Of a DNA stretch of 64,000 nt, positions 44,166 through 52,619 are shown piece by piece; position 1 is the stretch's first letter, and each line of letters opens with the position of its first letter. This DNA comes from Bacillus sp. SM2101. GTDB taxonomy: Bacteria; Bacillota; Bacilli; Bacillales; SM2101. Location: NCBI RefSeq assembly GCF_018588585.1, contig NZ_JAEUFG010000004.1, positions 186,001-250,000 on the forward strand, read 5' to 3'. Position numbers and translations under genes: made by a program. The notes beneath the pieces were generated by a model. It searched no databases and had not been told where the DNA came from. It saw only the letters and a list, made by a program, of their open reading frames with translations.

Positions 44166-45101
44166 CTACCATGGTAACGGCTGATTTTGCAATTCCTTTT
44201 CCCAAAACCGTTGTATTTGTTTGACCATATCTATTGACATTGCCTTTTCTGTAGCTGAATTATTTTCATATAGCTGTTGAATATTTTTCGTTCCTGGAAT
44301 AACCGTCGAGACTTCCTGACAAGCTAAAATATACCGTAAAGCAGTTTGCACCATCGTTGACCCATCGTTTATAAGATAACGTAGCTTAGACAATAATTTT
44401 GCTCTTGTTTCAATTTGTTCTTTCGACCAACGACTACGCACACCTTCAAATGTACTATGTGCATTATATTTACCAGAAAGCCAACCAGAATCTAGCGGGA
44501 CTTTAATAATAAGGCCAACACCCTTATCTTTTGCTAATTGAAATGCTTTAGCAGGCTCCTGATGGAAGATGTTATACATGACTTCAATCACTTGACTATT
44601 TGTGCTTTCTAGTAATTCGAATAATTCAACACTTGAATCAACCGAAGCACCATATGCACGAATTTTTCCTTCTTCTTTTAAACGCTCTAGTAATTCATAA
44701 TGAGGACTTTCTCCATTAAGAAATTGAAACGGAGGATTATGCAATAATATCGAATCGACGTAATCAGTATTTAGACGTTTTAAGCTTCCTTCGAGTGATT
44801 GACGTAATAAGCTCACATCAAAATTTTGAGTATTGTTCGAATGATGGCCAAATTTTGTATTAATAATCACTTGGTCTCTTTTACTAACTAATGCTTTTCC
44901 TAACAGCTCTTCACTTTTTCCTAATCCATAGTTAGGTGCCGTATCAAAGAAATTACAGCCTTGATTAATAGCTTCATGAACTAGCTTAATGGCTTGGTCA
45001 TCATTCATTCCTCCCCAATCCTTCCTATTTCCAAGTTGCCATGAGCCAAACCCAACTTCCGATACACGAATACCTGTATTACCTAATGGTCTATATTTCA
45101 T
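44166..45101 (-). CDS. Aldo/keto reductase
   Basis: 311 residues, TIM-barrel AKR. Catalytic tetrad positions: D in FFDTAPNYG, Y in the same block, K in VIINTKFGHHS and H in DSILLHNPP. NADPH-binding end: LRYILACQEVSTVIPGTKN. The ATG has AAGGGGAG upstream. The divergent MocR regulator 270 bp away suggests control by a PLP-dependent signal. Some AKRs reduce pyridoxal, which would fit, but this is only inference. Confidence 0.92.
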   Translation of the reverse strand: MKYRPLGNTGIRVSEVGFGSWQLGNRKDWGGMNDDQAIKLVHEAINQGCNFFDTAPNYGLGKSEELLGKALVSKRDQVIINTKFGHHSNNTQNFDVSLLRQSLEGSLKRLNTDYVDSILLHNPPFQFLNGESPHYELLERLKEEGKIRAYGASVDSSVELFELLESTNSQVIEVMYNIFHQEPAKAFQLAKDKGVGLIIKVPLDSGWLSGKYNAHSTFEGVRSRWSKEQIETRAKLLSKLRYLINDGSTMVQTALRYILACQEVSTVIPGTKNIQQLYENNSATEKAMSIDMVKQIQRFWEKELQNQPLPW

Positions 45102-45371
45102 AACAAACTCCCCTTCTAATTTAATAACAAGTTGTACTTCATATCATAAGTTTGAATAACATGCACAATTACAATAATTAGTTGACCATACCTTATGTTG
45201 AATGATTCCTATGTACGTTATAAAAATTCATCTTGATTATTTACATTTGTTTTCAATAAAGTTCAACTAACTCCTATCGCTTGTTATTCATATTTAACCA
45301 TAGATTGATATAATTAAAAGTATCAGTTTTCATAAAATGAATGGTACCAGGAATAAATGGAGGAATTCACA

Positions 45372-46778
45372 TTGATTGAATTAACACCCATATTAAATAC
45401 TAAGAGTGAAAAACCTATTTATATTCAATTGACTAATTATATTAAAAAAGAAATCATAGCCGGAAGTATTCGACCAAAAGAAAAACTCCCGTCTAAACGA
45501 AAGTTATCACAACATCTAGGTATTAGCCTTAACACCATTCAGGCCTCATACGATCAGTTATGTGCTGAGGGCTATGTAAGAAGCATACAAAGAAAAGGAT
45601 ACTTTGTAACGGATTTAGATAACAGCATATTTTTATTTCATAATCATCCTCACCCACTACAAACCAATAATAGGAAAGTAGAAAGTACAAACATTAAAGT
45701 CGATTACAACGTCGGAAGAGTAGATTTAGAAAAGTTCCCGTATACATTATGGAGAAAATTAACTATCCAGTCATTATATGAAGACCAAGGAGAACTTTTA
45801 AATTTTGGGCACCCACAAGGAGAAATATCACTTCGAGAGCTTATCGTAAAACATCTTTTTGCATCCAGAGGCGTTAGATGTTCCGCAGACCAAGTAGTGA
45901 TTGGAGCTGGCACACAGCAATTAATAAGTCAATTATGCACAATAATAGGAATAAACCATGTATTTGCATTCGAAAATCCTGGATTTAATGGAACAATGGC
46001 TGTTATAAAAAATCAAGTAAATAAGACAGCTGCAATTCCTGTTGATGAAGACGGAATTAATATGCAATTGCTAAGACAAAGCGGAGCGAGTGTTGTTTAC
46101 GTTACTCCATCCCATCAGTTTCCGCTTGGAATGGTTATGCCTATTTCACGCAGGATTGATTTATTAAAATGGGCTCATGAAAACAAGGCCTATATCATTG
46201 AGGATGACTATGATGGTGAATTTCGATACAAAGGAAAACCAATTCCATCATTACAAGGACTCGATAACTATGACAATGTAATATATTTAGGAAGTTTTTC
46301 AAAATCGTTAATTCCATCTATTCGTATAAGCTATATGATATTACCTCCACATCTAATAGAACGGTATAAAGAGTATTTCTCTATTTATAAACAAGCAGCT
46401 TCAAGGTTACATCAAGATACATTATTTCGATTTATGAAAGAAGGGTATTGGGACAGTCACTTAAATAAAATGAGAACATTATACCGGAAGAAACAAAATA
46501 CGTTAATAACATCTATTACTAATGATTTTGGGAATCAAGTAAATATCATTGGCGAAAAATCAGGGCTACATATTATTCTAGAAGTTAGTAACGAAATGGT
46601 AGAGGAAGAGCTTGTTACTTCAGCTCTAGAGGTTGGTGTAAAAGTATATCCTTTATCAACATATTACGACGAATCTACAAAGTATGAAGAGTCTAAAGTA
46701 ATACTAGGTTATGGAGGCTTATCTGAAGCTGAGATTATAGAAGGTATCAAATTGTTAAAAGGTGCGTGGAAACTTTAA
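45372..46778 (+). CDS. MocR/GabR-type regulator (GntR helix-turn-helix plus aminotransferase domain)
   Basis: 468 residues from a TTG at 45372 with GGAGG at 8-nt spacing. The N-terminal winged helix (YIQLTNYIKKEIIAGSIRPKEKLPSKRKLSQHLGISLNTIQASYDQLC) is followed by a fold-type I aminotransferase-like domain from about residue 115. The PLP lysine lies in YLGSFSKSLIPSIRISY, with the aspartate in IEDDYDGEFRY. Such proteins use PLP or its adducts to sense metabolites such as GABA or vitamin B6. It probably controls the divergent aldo/keto reductase and itself. Confidence 0.92.
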   Translation: MIELTPILNTKSEKPIYIQLTNYIKKEIIAGSIRPKEKLPSKRKLSQHLGISLNTIQASYDQLCAEGYVRSIQRKGYFVTDLDNSIFLFHNHPHPLQTNNRKVESTNIKVDYNVGRVDLEKFPYTLWRKLTIQSLYEDQGELLNFGHPQGEISLRELIVKHLFASRGVRCSADQVVIGAGTQQLISQLCTIIGINHVFAFENPGFNGTMAVIKNQVNKTAAIPVDEDGINMQLLRQSGASVVYVTPSHQFPLGMVMPISRRIDLLKWAHENKAYIIEDDYDGEFRYKGKPIPSLQGLDNYDNVIYLGSFSKSLIPSIRISYMILPPHLIERYKEYFSIYKQAASRLHQDTLFRFMKEGYWDSHLNKMRTLYRKKQNTLITSITNDFGNQVNIIGEKSGLHIILEVSNEMVEEELVTSALEVGVKVYPLSTYYDESTKYEESKVILGYGGLSEAEIIEGIKLLKGAWKL

Positions 46779-46929
46779 ATACATATAAGTACATTCCCTT
46801 CTTGAGCTTTTACTGAGGTTGTTTTCGCTTAGTTTTCCAACTAAGAAATTACTGTTTCGCTCATTAATCTCTACTAAGAATATTATTTTGCATTTTTAAG
46901 ATAAAATCTCTCATCAATGTAATAAAGAC

Positions 46930-46963
46930 AAGCAGCCCCAAATAATCCATTATTGGGCTGCTT
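46930..46963 (-). terminator. Terminator of the ABC operon
   Basis: Arms AAGCAGCCC / GGGCTGCTT with an inner AATA / TATT stem, 7 bp beyond the stop at 46971. It could also end the converging MocR transcript. Confidence 0.8.
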
Positions 46964-46970
46964 TAAATCA

Positions 46971-48170
46971 TTAACTTAAACTTTGAATACCCAATTGATC
47001 ATACTTTTCACTTGTAAGTTCTCCTTCATATAATAATTCCCCTGAGGATAAATCACTAACATAAAGGGCATAACCATTAGTTGTTGGGTGGAGTATATTT
47101 ATTTTTCCATTTATTAACTGATATTTTATATCATAACCAGTTTGTTCATTAAGAAAATCGAAAGTTATTTTATCGCCCCATTCTTCCTTTTCTATATCAT
47201 ACATAATGACTCCAAATTCATCTTCTTGTTGAGATGGAAAGAATAGCGTTGAACCAACAATTGTAGATGAATTAGAAGATATTAATATTTCATCTGGTAT
47301 AGTCAATGATTTGGATTGATTTGTCTCTATGTTGTATATAACAAGTTCATTAGGATCTGAACCTGAACCATCGTCATATTGTACCGTCTCACCATTTTCA
47401 CTATAAATCGTAGCATCAGCTTTCATTAAAAGATATTTTTGAGGTTCAACAGATTTTAAATCATTCATCATCGTTATGGTTGCATAGAAATTGGTTATCG
47501 TACTTGGTATAATCAGTGTAGAAAGTAGTAATTCACTATTCATGAACTCTTGCTCATCTATATCAAACGTGTAAACCGTTAAATCCTCTCCTCCATCTTT
47601 CCGCTGACCACTTGCAAAGACCTTAGCGATCCCATTAAGTACTTGGATCTCTCTTACGTCTAGGAAATCATAACTTTCTTTATTTGGTAACTTCAACTGG
47701 ATTGAGCTAACTTCTTCAGATTTTTTATTAAGAATATCAATATTAAATGAAATATTGGATCGAGATTGATAATCCCAAATATCACCGACATAAACTAGTA
47801 CGTTATCATCTTCATAATAGTGATTTAAGTTAATTGAATTTTTACTACGCATAAAATTGTTGTACTGTTCTCTCCATTCCAAAATAATGGGGTGTATCCA
47901 ACTCTCTGACAATTGTTCAAGCAGAGACGGCGTGTTATTTCGATTAATTGTATTCTTATTTGTAATTTGCAAGTTGTGATATTCACGCGTTTCTTTTGTA
48001 TAACCGCCTGCCAATATTTCTATATTTTCTACTGCATCCTCATTTCCACTTACTTTTTTCCATTCAACTAGTTTATTTTCTGTTGCAGCTATACTAGATT
48101 GCATATAAAAAGTTCCTATTATTATTACAGTAACAATACAAAGCAAAATTGTTTTTCCAAATCGTTTCAT
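46971..48170 (-). CDS. Secreted or membrane-anchored accessory protein of the ABC operon
   Basis: 399 residues. The N-terminal hydrophobic segment (about 7-28, ILLCIVTVIIIGTFYMQSSIA) is an uncleaved anchor or signal peptide. The outer part has repeated stretches such as VYTFDIDEQEF, LVIYNIETNQSKSLTIP and VIMYDIEKEEWGDKI, which look like blades of a beta-propeller. There is no lipobox. It follows the permease by 16 bp with an AGGAGG site. Three-gene sets of ATPase, permease and such a protein recall YtrB-type transporters, but no firm homologue is recognised. Confidence 0.75.
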   Translation of the reverse strand: MKRFGKTILLCIVTVIIIGTFYMQSSIAATENKLVEWKKVSGNEDAVENIEILAGGYTKETREYHNLQITNKNTINRNNTPSLLEQLSESWIHPIILEWREQYNNFMRSKNSINLNHYYEDDNVLVYVGDIWDYQSRSNISFNIDILNKKSEEVSSIQLKLPNKESYDFLDVREIQVLNGIAKVFASGQRKDGGEDLTVYTFDIDEQEFMNSELLLSTLIIPSTITNFYATITMMNDLKSVEPQKYLLMKADATIYSENGETVQYDDGSGSDPNELVIYNIETNQSKSLTIPDEILISSNSSTIVGSTLFFPSQQEDEFGVIMYDIEKEEWGDKITFDFLNEQTGYDIKYQLINGKINILHPTTNGYALYVSDLSSGELLYEGELTSEKYDQLGIQSLS

Positions 48171-48186
48171 TAGTTTTGGCCTCCTA

Positions 48187-49020
48187 TCAAACCATAATTT
48201 TTTTCTTTAAAAGGAAATGCCCGATTAAAATACTTCCAACTAAGATAATTCCTCCAATTCCTAGTTCCACAAAAAATAGTTCCTTGAGATACAAATAATC
48301 ATTTAAAACAAGTTTATTTATTAATAAAGGAGCCAACAAAATGAAAAGACATAAAACACAATAGATAATGCCATAGAACACCCCTTTTAAATGATAAGAT
48401 CGTTCAAACAAAATAACGGTAAAAGCAATAAATACAAATGTCATGCCACTTCCGTAATAAAGTAGAAATTCAGTGAAAGTTGTTGGAATTAAGTTTTTTA
48501 GTAATGTGTCTTGAGTTGTAATTTCAATGAAAGTTAAATCGGTACGAAACTCATGAGGGACCATCCATTGGAAAACTTGACCTTCAATGAGTAACAATAA
48601 TAACTGGAATGCTACGAGACCTAATATTAGTAGTAGAATCGTTGTCGCCTTTGCTAAATAAAGGTTAATACGTGCAGTTGGTAACGCTAATAAACGATAA
48701 CTAAATGTATTTTTACCGAACCAATCACGGTACCAAATAAAAAACACACATAGTATTAACGTAACGATAGCAAATAATATCGGTGCCTTAAAAAATAGCG
48801 TTTCTGAAATATTTAGAAAGGACATCGTTCCATTCTCTTGCAAAAACACATCCATTGGAATGAAATTTCCATATATTTGTTCATTAGCTCGATTTACATA
48901 CCTTCTTGATTGAAAAATGACTCCGACCATTTGTGAAAAGAACGTCAGCCCCATTAATACAACATATAATTTTATAAAACGATTAAACTCAAAATCTATT
49001 AACTTCATATAACGTTTCAT
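48187..49020 (-). CDS. ABC transporter permease (ABC-2-like)
   Basis: 277 residues with about six transmembrane helices (about 17-35, 75-95, 115-140, 185-205, 218-240 and 250-270). It has a large outer loop with FIPMDVFLQENGTMSF. Its start overlaps the ATPase stop by 4 nt (ATGA), so the two are translationally coupled and form one transporter. The late Lys-rich end LLKKKIMV is typical. The substrate is unknown. Confidence 0.85.
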   Translation of the reverse strand: MKRYMKLIDFEFNRFIKLYVVLMGLTFFSQMVGVIFQSRRYVNRANEQIYGNFIPMDVFLQENGTMSFLNISETLFFKAPILFAIVTLILCVFFIWYRDWFGKNTFSYRLLALPTARINLYLAKATTILLLILGLVAFQLLLLLIEGQVFQWMVPHEFRTDLTFIEITTQDTLLKNLIPTTFTEFLLYYGSGMTFVFIAFTVILFERSYHLKGVFYGIIYCVLCLFILLAPLLINKLVLNDYLYLKELFFVELGIGGIILVGSILIGHFLLKKKIMV

Positions 49021-49706
49021 ACTATATACACCTCTCTCATCACATCGATGATTGATTTCCCATGGCTCTTTCTGACTTCTTCTGTATCGAACTCTTTTAA
49101 AACTTCTCCATTTTCTAGTAAAACAACTTTATCTATTAAATGATCAATATCGTTTATTTCATGTGTGGTGATGATGACGCCACGATCTTTTATTAATTCA
49201 CTAGTAAACACATTTGCAATTTCTTCACGGCTAAACACATCAATACCTGAAAAAGGCTCATCCATTAGGATATACTCTACATCCATCGCTAATCCTAGTA
49301 GAAGATTCATTTTTGCTGTATTTCCTTTCGATAAATCTGAGATTCTGTCAGCTTCATTTAATTTAAAGAATTGAAGCAGCTCTGTGGCACGTTGTTGATT
49401 CCAACAATCGTAAAAGTCAGCCATGAATGTAAAGGCTTCATGTATTTTCATATGTGGTAACATCGTTATTGAATCTGGAATAAAGGTGATTTTCTCATAG
49501 CTCCCTTTATGGAGCCTTTCACCATCAATGAGGATTTCACCACTATCTATAGGCATTAATCCCATAATGGATTTCATAATCGTAGTTTTACCTACACCAT
49601 TAATACCAATTAAACAAGTAACCTCCCCTTTTTTAGCAGTAAAAGACACATCTTTTAATACACGCTTTCTACCATATTTTTTTATGACATTATTCACTTC
49701 AATCAT
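49017..49706 (-). CDS. ABC transporter ATP-binding protein
   Basis: 229 residues. Walker A GINGVGKTT (33-41), Q-loop region, signature LSKGNTAKMN (degenerate LSGGQ), Walker B YILMDEPFSGID and switch histidine in ITTHEI. It belongs to the BcrA/YtrB-like group of small exporters. It is the first gene of a three-gene operon with a GGAGG site. No regulator (for example a GntR gene) lies next to it. Confidence 0.93.
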   Translation of the reverse strand: MIEVNNVIKKYGRKRVLKDVSFTAKKGEVTCLIGINGVGKTTIMKSIMGLMPIDSGEILIDGERLHKGSYEKITFIPDSITMLPHMKIHEAFTFMADFYDCWNQQRATELLQFFKLNEADRISDLSKGNTAKMNLLLGLAMDVEYILMDEPFSGIDVFSREEIANVFTSELIKDRGVIITTHEINDIDHLIDKVVLLENGEVLKEFDTEEVRKSHGKSIIDVMREVYIV

Positions 49707-50347
49707 AAGGATACCTCCAATTCATTTTCTCTTATAACAAACCCATGTTATATTTAGGACCTAGATGTCTCTATTGCAGGAAGGTTGATACATTCTTTTT
49801 AAATTTCTATATTGCAAAAATATCAACCGACCATTTATTTGATACTAATATTACTAAGTGATTCTTAAGAACCCCGATACATAATAGTGAAGAATTTCTT
49901 AAGTCTTTACTAATAATTAGTTATTAGGATTCCATTACTTGGCATTTTAAGGGCTGTGAAACGAAGTTAAATAATAGAAGAAGAAAACGATATTGCTAAA
50001 AACGAGTAGCTCGATCAACAATAGTACTATGTAAAATACGCAATATATTTATTCCATAATTCTGCTCCAAGTCATAAAAATGACGCCTTCTTTTGGAAAG
50101 AGGCGCCATTTTAATAAAGTATCCTAATTTTTCACTTCATAAATTAACTAACAAATTATTTTATCAATATATACTTGTCATTGTCTTTTTCACTTAAAGT
50201 AGCATGTTCATATTTATTCCTGATAATTTTTCAACTGGCTTTAAAAACAGTGCCGTAAGTCAAATTTGAATTAGCTGCTATAAAGGATCAGTTCTAGCTT
50301 AAGTTATTGGGGTAGTATGGTTATTAAACATCCTTATGCCCAAAATA
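49707..50347. other. Intergenic region
   Basis: 641 bp without a gene. It contains the hairpin at 50077-50112. The left half should hold the promoter of the ABC operon, but no consensus is clear. Confidence 0.4.
50077..50112 (-). terminator. Hairpin, probable terminator of the oxidoreductase gene
   Basis: Arms AAAATGACGCCT / AGGCGCCATTTT (one G-T pair) with a 12-nt loop, 235 bp beyond the stop at 50348. Confidence 0.6.
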
Positions 50348-51301
50348 TTATACAGTTATGACTACATTCCCCTTTTTATGACCTTGATCTACGTATTTAT
50401 GAGCTTCAACAATCTCTTCTAATGGATAATTCCTGTCTATGACTGCCTTAACATGTCCCGCTTTAATTAACTCGTTGAGTTTAATAAGATACTGTGGACG
50501 TATCTTTAAAAATCCATCATCTACAGACACGTATTTTCCACTATTACTAAGTGCTGTTTCACATTGCCTTTTTAGTTTCGAGCTTTTGTTTTTTCCAACA
50601 GCATCAAGGATAAAATCATAAAGTTCTAATTGGTTTAATGAATCCTCTTTAGTGTAATCGATTACTTTGTCTGCACCTAGAGATTTCACTAATTCTCTAT
50701 TTGTTGAGCTGCATACCGCAGTGACTTCAGCACCTAATTGTTTTGCTAATTGCACCGCAGTCGTCCCTATTGCTCCTGAAGCGCCATAAATAAGCACTTT
50801 CTTTCCATCTTGGATATCACCATCTTGCATAAAGTGCATTGCCAGAGCACCACCATAAACTATCGCTGCCGCTTCTTTATGGCTTATATTTTTCGGTTTT
50901 AGCGCCAATTCCCCTTGCTCAATTTCTTTCGTAGATACACATTTGTACTCAGCATATGTTCCACGGCTATTACCTGTAAATCCATATACTTGGTCACCTT
51001 TATTGAATAGCTCAACATCGTTACCTACTGATTCTACGACCCCTGAGAATACGAGTCCGATTATAGGATTTCTTGGTTTTGAAAACCCTAGAAATATTCT
51101 CATCATCAGTTCCATGATTTGCTTTTTAGGAAAGCTGGGGTTGCCAGGCATGTTAAAACCTCTAATTACACAATCACTTGCAGTTACTGCAGTTGCGTGT
51201 ATTTTTACGAGTACTTCATTGTTTTTTGGAATGGGTTTTTCCACTTCTTTAAGCTGAAGGACTTCAGGTGGACCGTATTTAATGCATGTAATCGCTTTTA
51301 T
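50348..51301 (-). CDS. NAD(P)-dependent quinone oxidoreductase-like MDR protein with AUA start
   Basis: Zinc-free medium-chain reductase of the zeta-crystallin/QOR type: KAITCIKYGPPEVLQL at the start, the cofactor loop VLIYGASGAIGTTAVQLAKQLGA and VTAVCSSTNRELVKSLGADKVIDY. Homologues begin Met-Lys-Ala at the position where this frame reads ATA-AAA-GCG. A perfect AAGGAGGAG lies 6 nt before that ATA (51301). The nearest accepted codon upstream is a TTG at 51340 without a ribosome site. Either AUA is used or the start was mutated from ATG. From 51301 the protein has 317 residues. Confidence 0.85.
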   Translation of the reverse strand: MKAITCIKYGPPEVLQLKEVEKPIPKNNEVLVKIHATAVTASDCVIRGFNMPGNPSFPKKQIMELMMRIFLGFSKPRNPIIGLVFSGVVESVGNDVELFNKGDQVYGFTGNSRGTYAEYKCVSTKEIEQGELALKPKNISHKEAAAIVYGGALAMHFMQDGDIQDGKKVLIYGASGAIGTTAVQLAKQLGAEVTAVCSSTNRELVKSLGADKVIDYTKEDSLNQLELYDFILDAVGKNKSSKLKRQCETALSNSGKYVSVDDGFLKIRPQYLIKLNELIKAGHVKAVIDRNYPLEEIVEAHKYVDQGHKKGNVVITV

Positions 51302-51568
51302 TGATATCTCCTCCTTATAATTATCATCACTGCTTATCAACCTATTTCTTCCGTTCAGATCATGCTTTTTGTACTAAGTTGTTTTCGTACTAAAAAAATA
51401 TACACATCGGTATCTTCAAAAATCATATAGTACATCTCAGTTACTCGAGTTTTAGTGAAAGAGCAACAAATTTCTAAAAGAAGCTTATTTAAAGCAATTG
51501 GGTCTAAATTATCTCACGTCGAGCTTTTCATATATTACCTATCGTGCGTTTGAAATGATAATTGGCAT

Positions 51569-52264
51569 TTATTTGCTGTGCTTAGCAGTCAGCAACTCAT
51601 CAAGGTCCGCTTGGTTGAATCCCTTAATAATCAACCAAAGTGCCATTATCATCTCTTGCACACCCAACGGAGCATACAACATTTCTAAATTAAGGTTTAG
51701 CCCAAATAACTTTAATAAGTCGACAGCCAGATAAATAACCGCTCCGATCAAACCCCAGACAGACAACCAACGAGGGATAAGTTTGGTGAGATAGAAAAGG
51801 GTGTACAGCAGCATTGCCCCGATGATAAAAACAATAGTCGTAACGGGACTCATGATGTCATTTGCCTGAAGCAGGACATTACCAATCACCTGTAAAGATG
51901 CCACCTCTGCTCCAGCGACTGTGAATTCTTTGCTGAACACACCTAACAATAACCAACTGACTACCGCTAGGATATATACACTTCCTTCTAGTGGTCCTCG
52001 GAATACGACCATCCCTAGTGCCAGGGCTTCATTCTTTTTTTTGAAAAGTGGATATAAGAACACAGGCATCGCCGCTAAAGAAAGCCCCATCATGAGAATA
52101 AAAAATGCGCCTAGGTTAAGCTGATAAGGATTGGCAGCAATTTTGCTTAAAAAATCCTCCCCAGTAAATAGATTCATGGTAACTAACTTACTCAAAATTC
52201 CTGATGCCGTTCCGATGATGTAGAGGACACCCACGATCACTGCAGTCATTCTGTATGCTTTCAT
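51569..52264 (-). CDS. DUF4386-family membrane protein
   Basis: 231 residues with six hydrophobic helices, starting MKAYRMTAVIVGVLYIIGT and containing FRGPLEGSVYILAVVSWLLL and MLYTLFYLTKLIPRWLSVWG, typical of DUF4386. The ATG has AAAGGAG upstream. The function of the family is unknown. It lies downstream of the MalT-like gene on the same strand, but a 355-bp gap separates them. Confidence 0.88.
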   Translation of the reverse strand: MKAYRMTAVIVGVLYIIGTASGILSKLVTMNLFTGEDFLSKIAANPYQLNLGAFFILMMGLSLAAMPVFLYPLFKKKNEALALGMVVFRGPLEGSVYILAVVSWLLLGVFSKEFTVAGAEVASLQVIGNVLLQANDIMSPVTTIVFIIGAMLLYTLFYLTKLIPRWLSVWGLIGAVIYLAVDLLKLFGLNLNLEMLYAPLGVQEMIMALWLIIKGFNQADLDELLTAKHSK

Positions 52265-52619
52265 TAATTTGTTCTCCTTTCATCTTTTGTTAAATTAGCT
52301 ATTATTTTTACCTACTCATTTAACGACTCAAGAGAATACAAGACGACTACCGGCTGTCTAGGTTATGAAAAACCTACAAATAGCCTCTTCATTAGTTCTA
52401 TTAGTTCCTTTTTGTGAACTGAGGTTGGCAGTTTACAATATTTCCATATCTTCCTCAATAATGATGTTATCTTCCTTATGAACATTTTTCAGTTATTTAA
52501 AGCAGAGTCTTAGAAGCCTGTATTTTATTTTACTTCCATTTTTTTAAAATCCATAGACACTTTAGTGTTGTTTTTCAATATGTAGGTGTAAGAAATTTAA
52601 GCGACAAACGAATAAGATT
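52265..52619. other. Intergenic spacer
   Basis: 355 bp. I see no gene and no convincing terminator or promoter. Confidence 0.4.
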
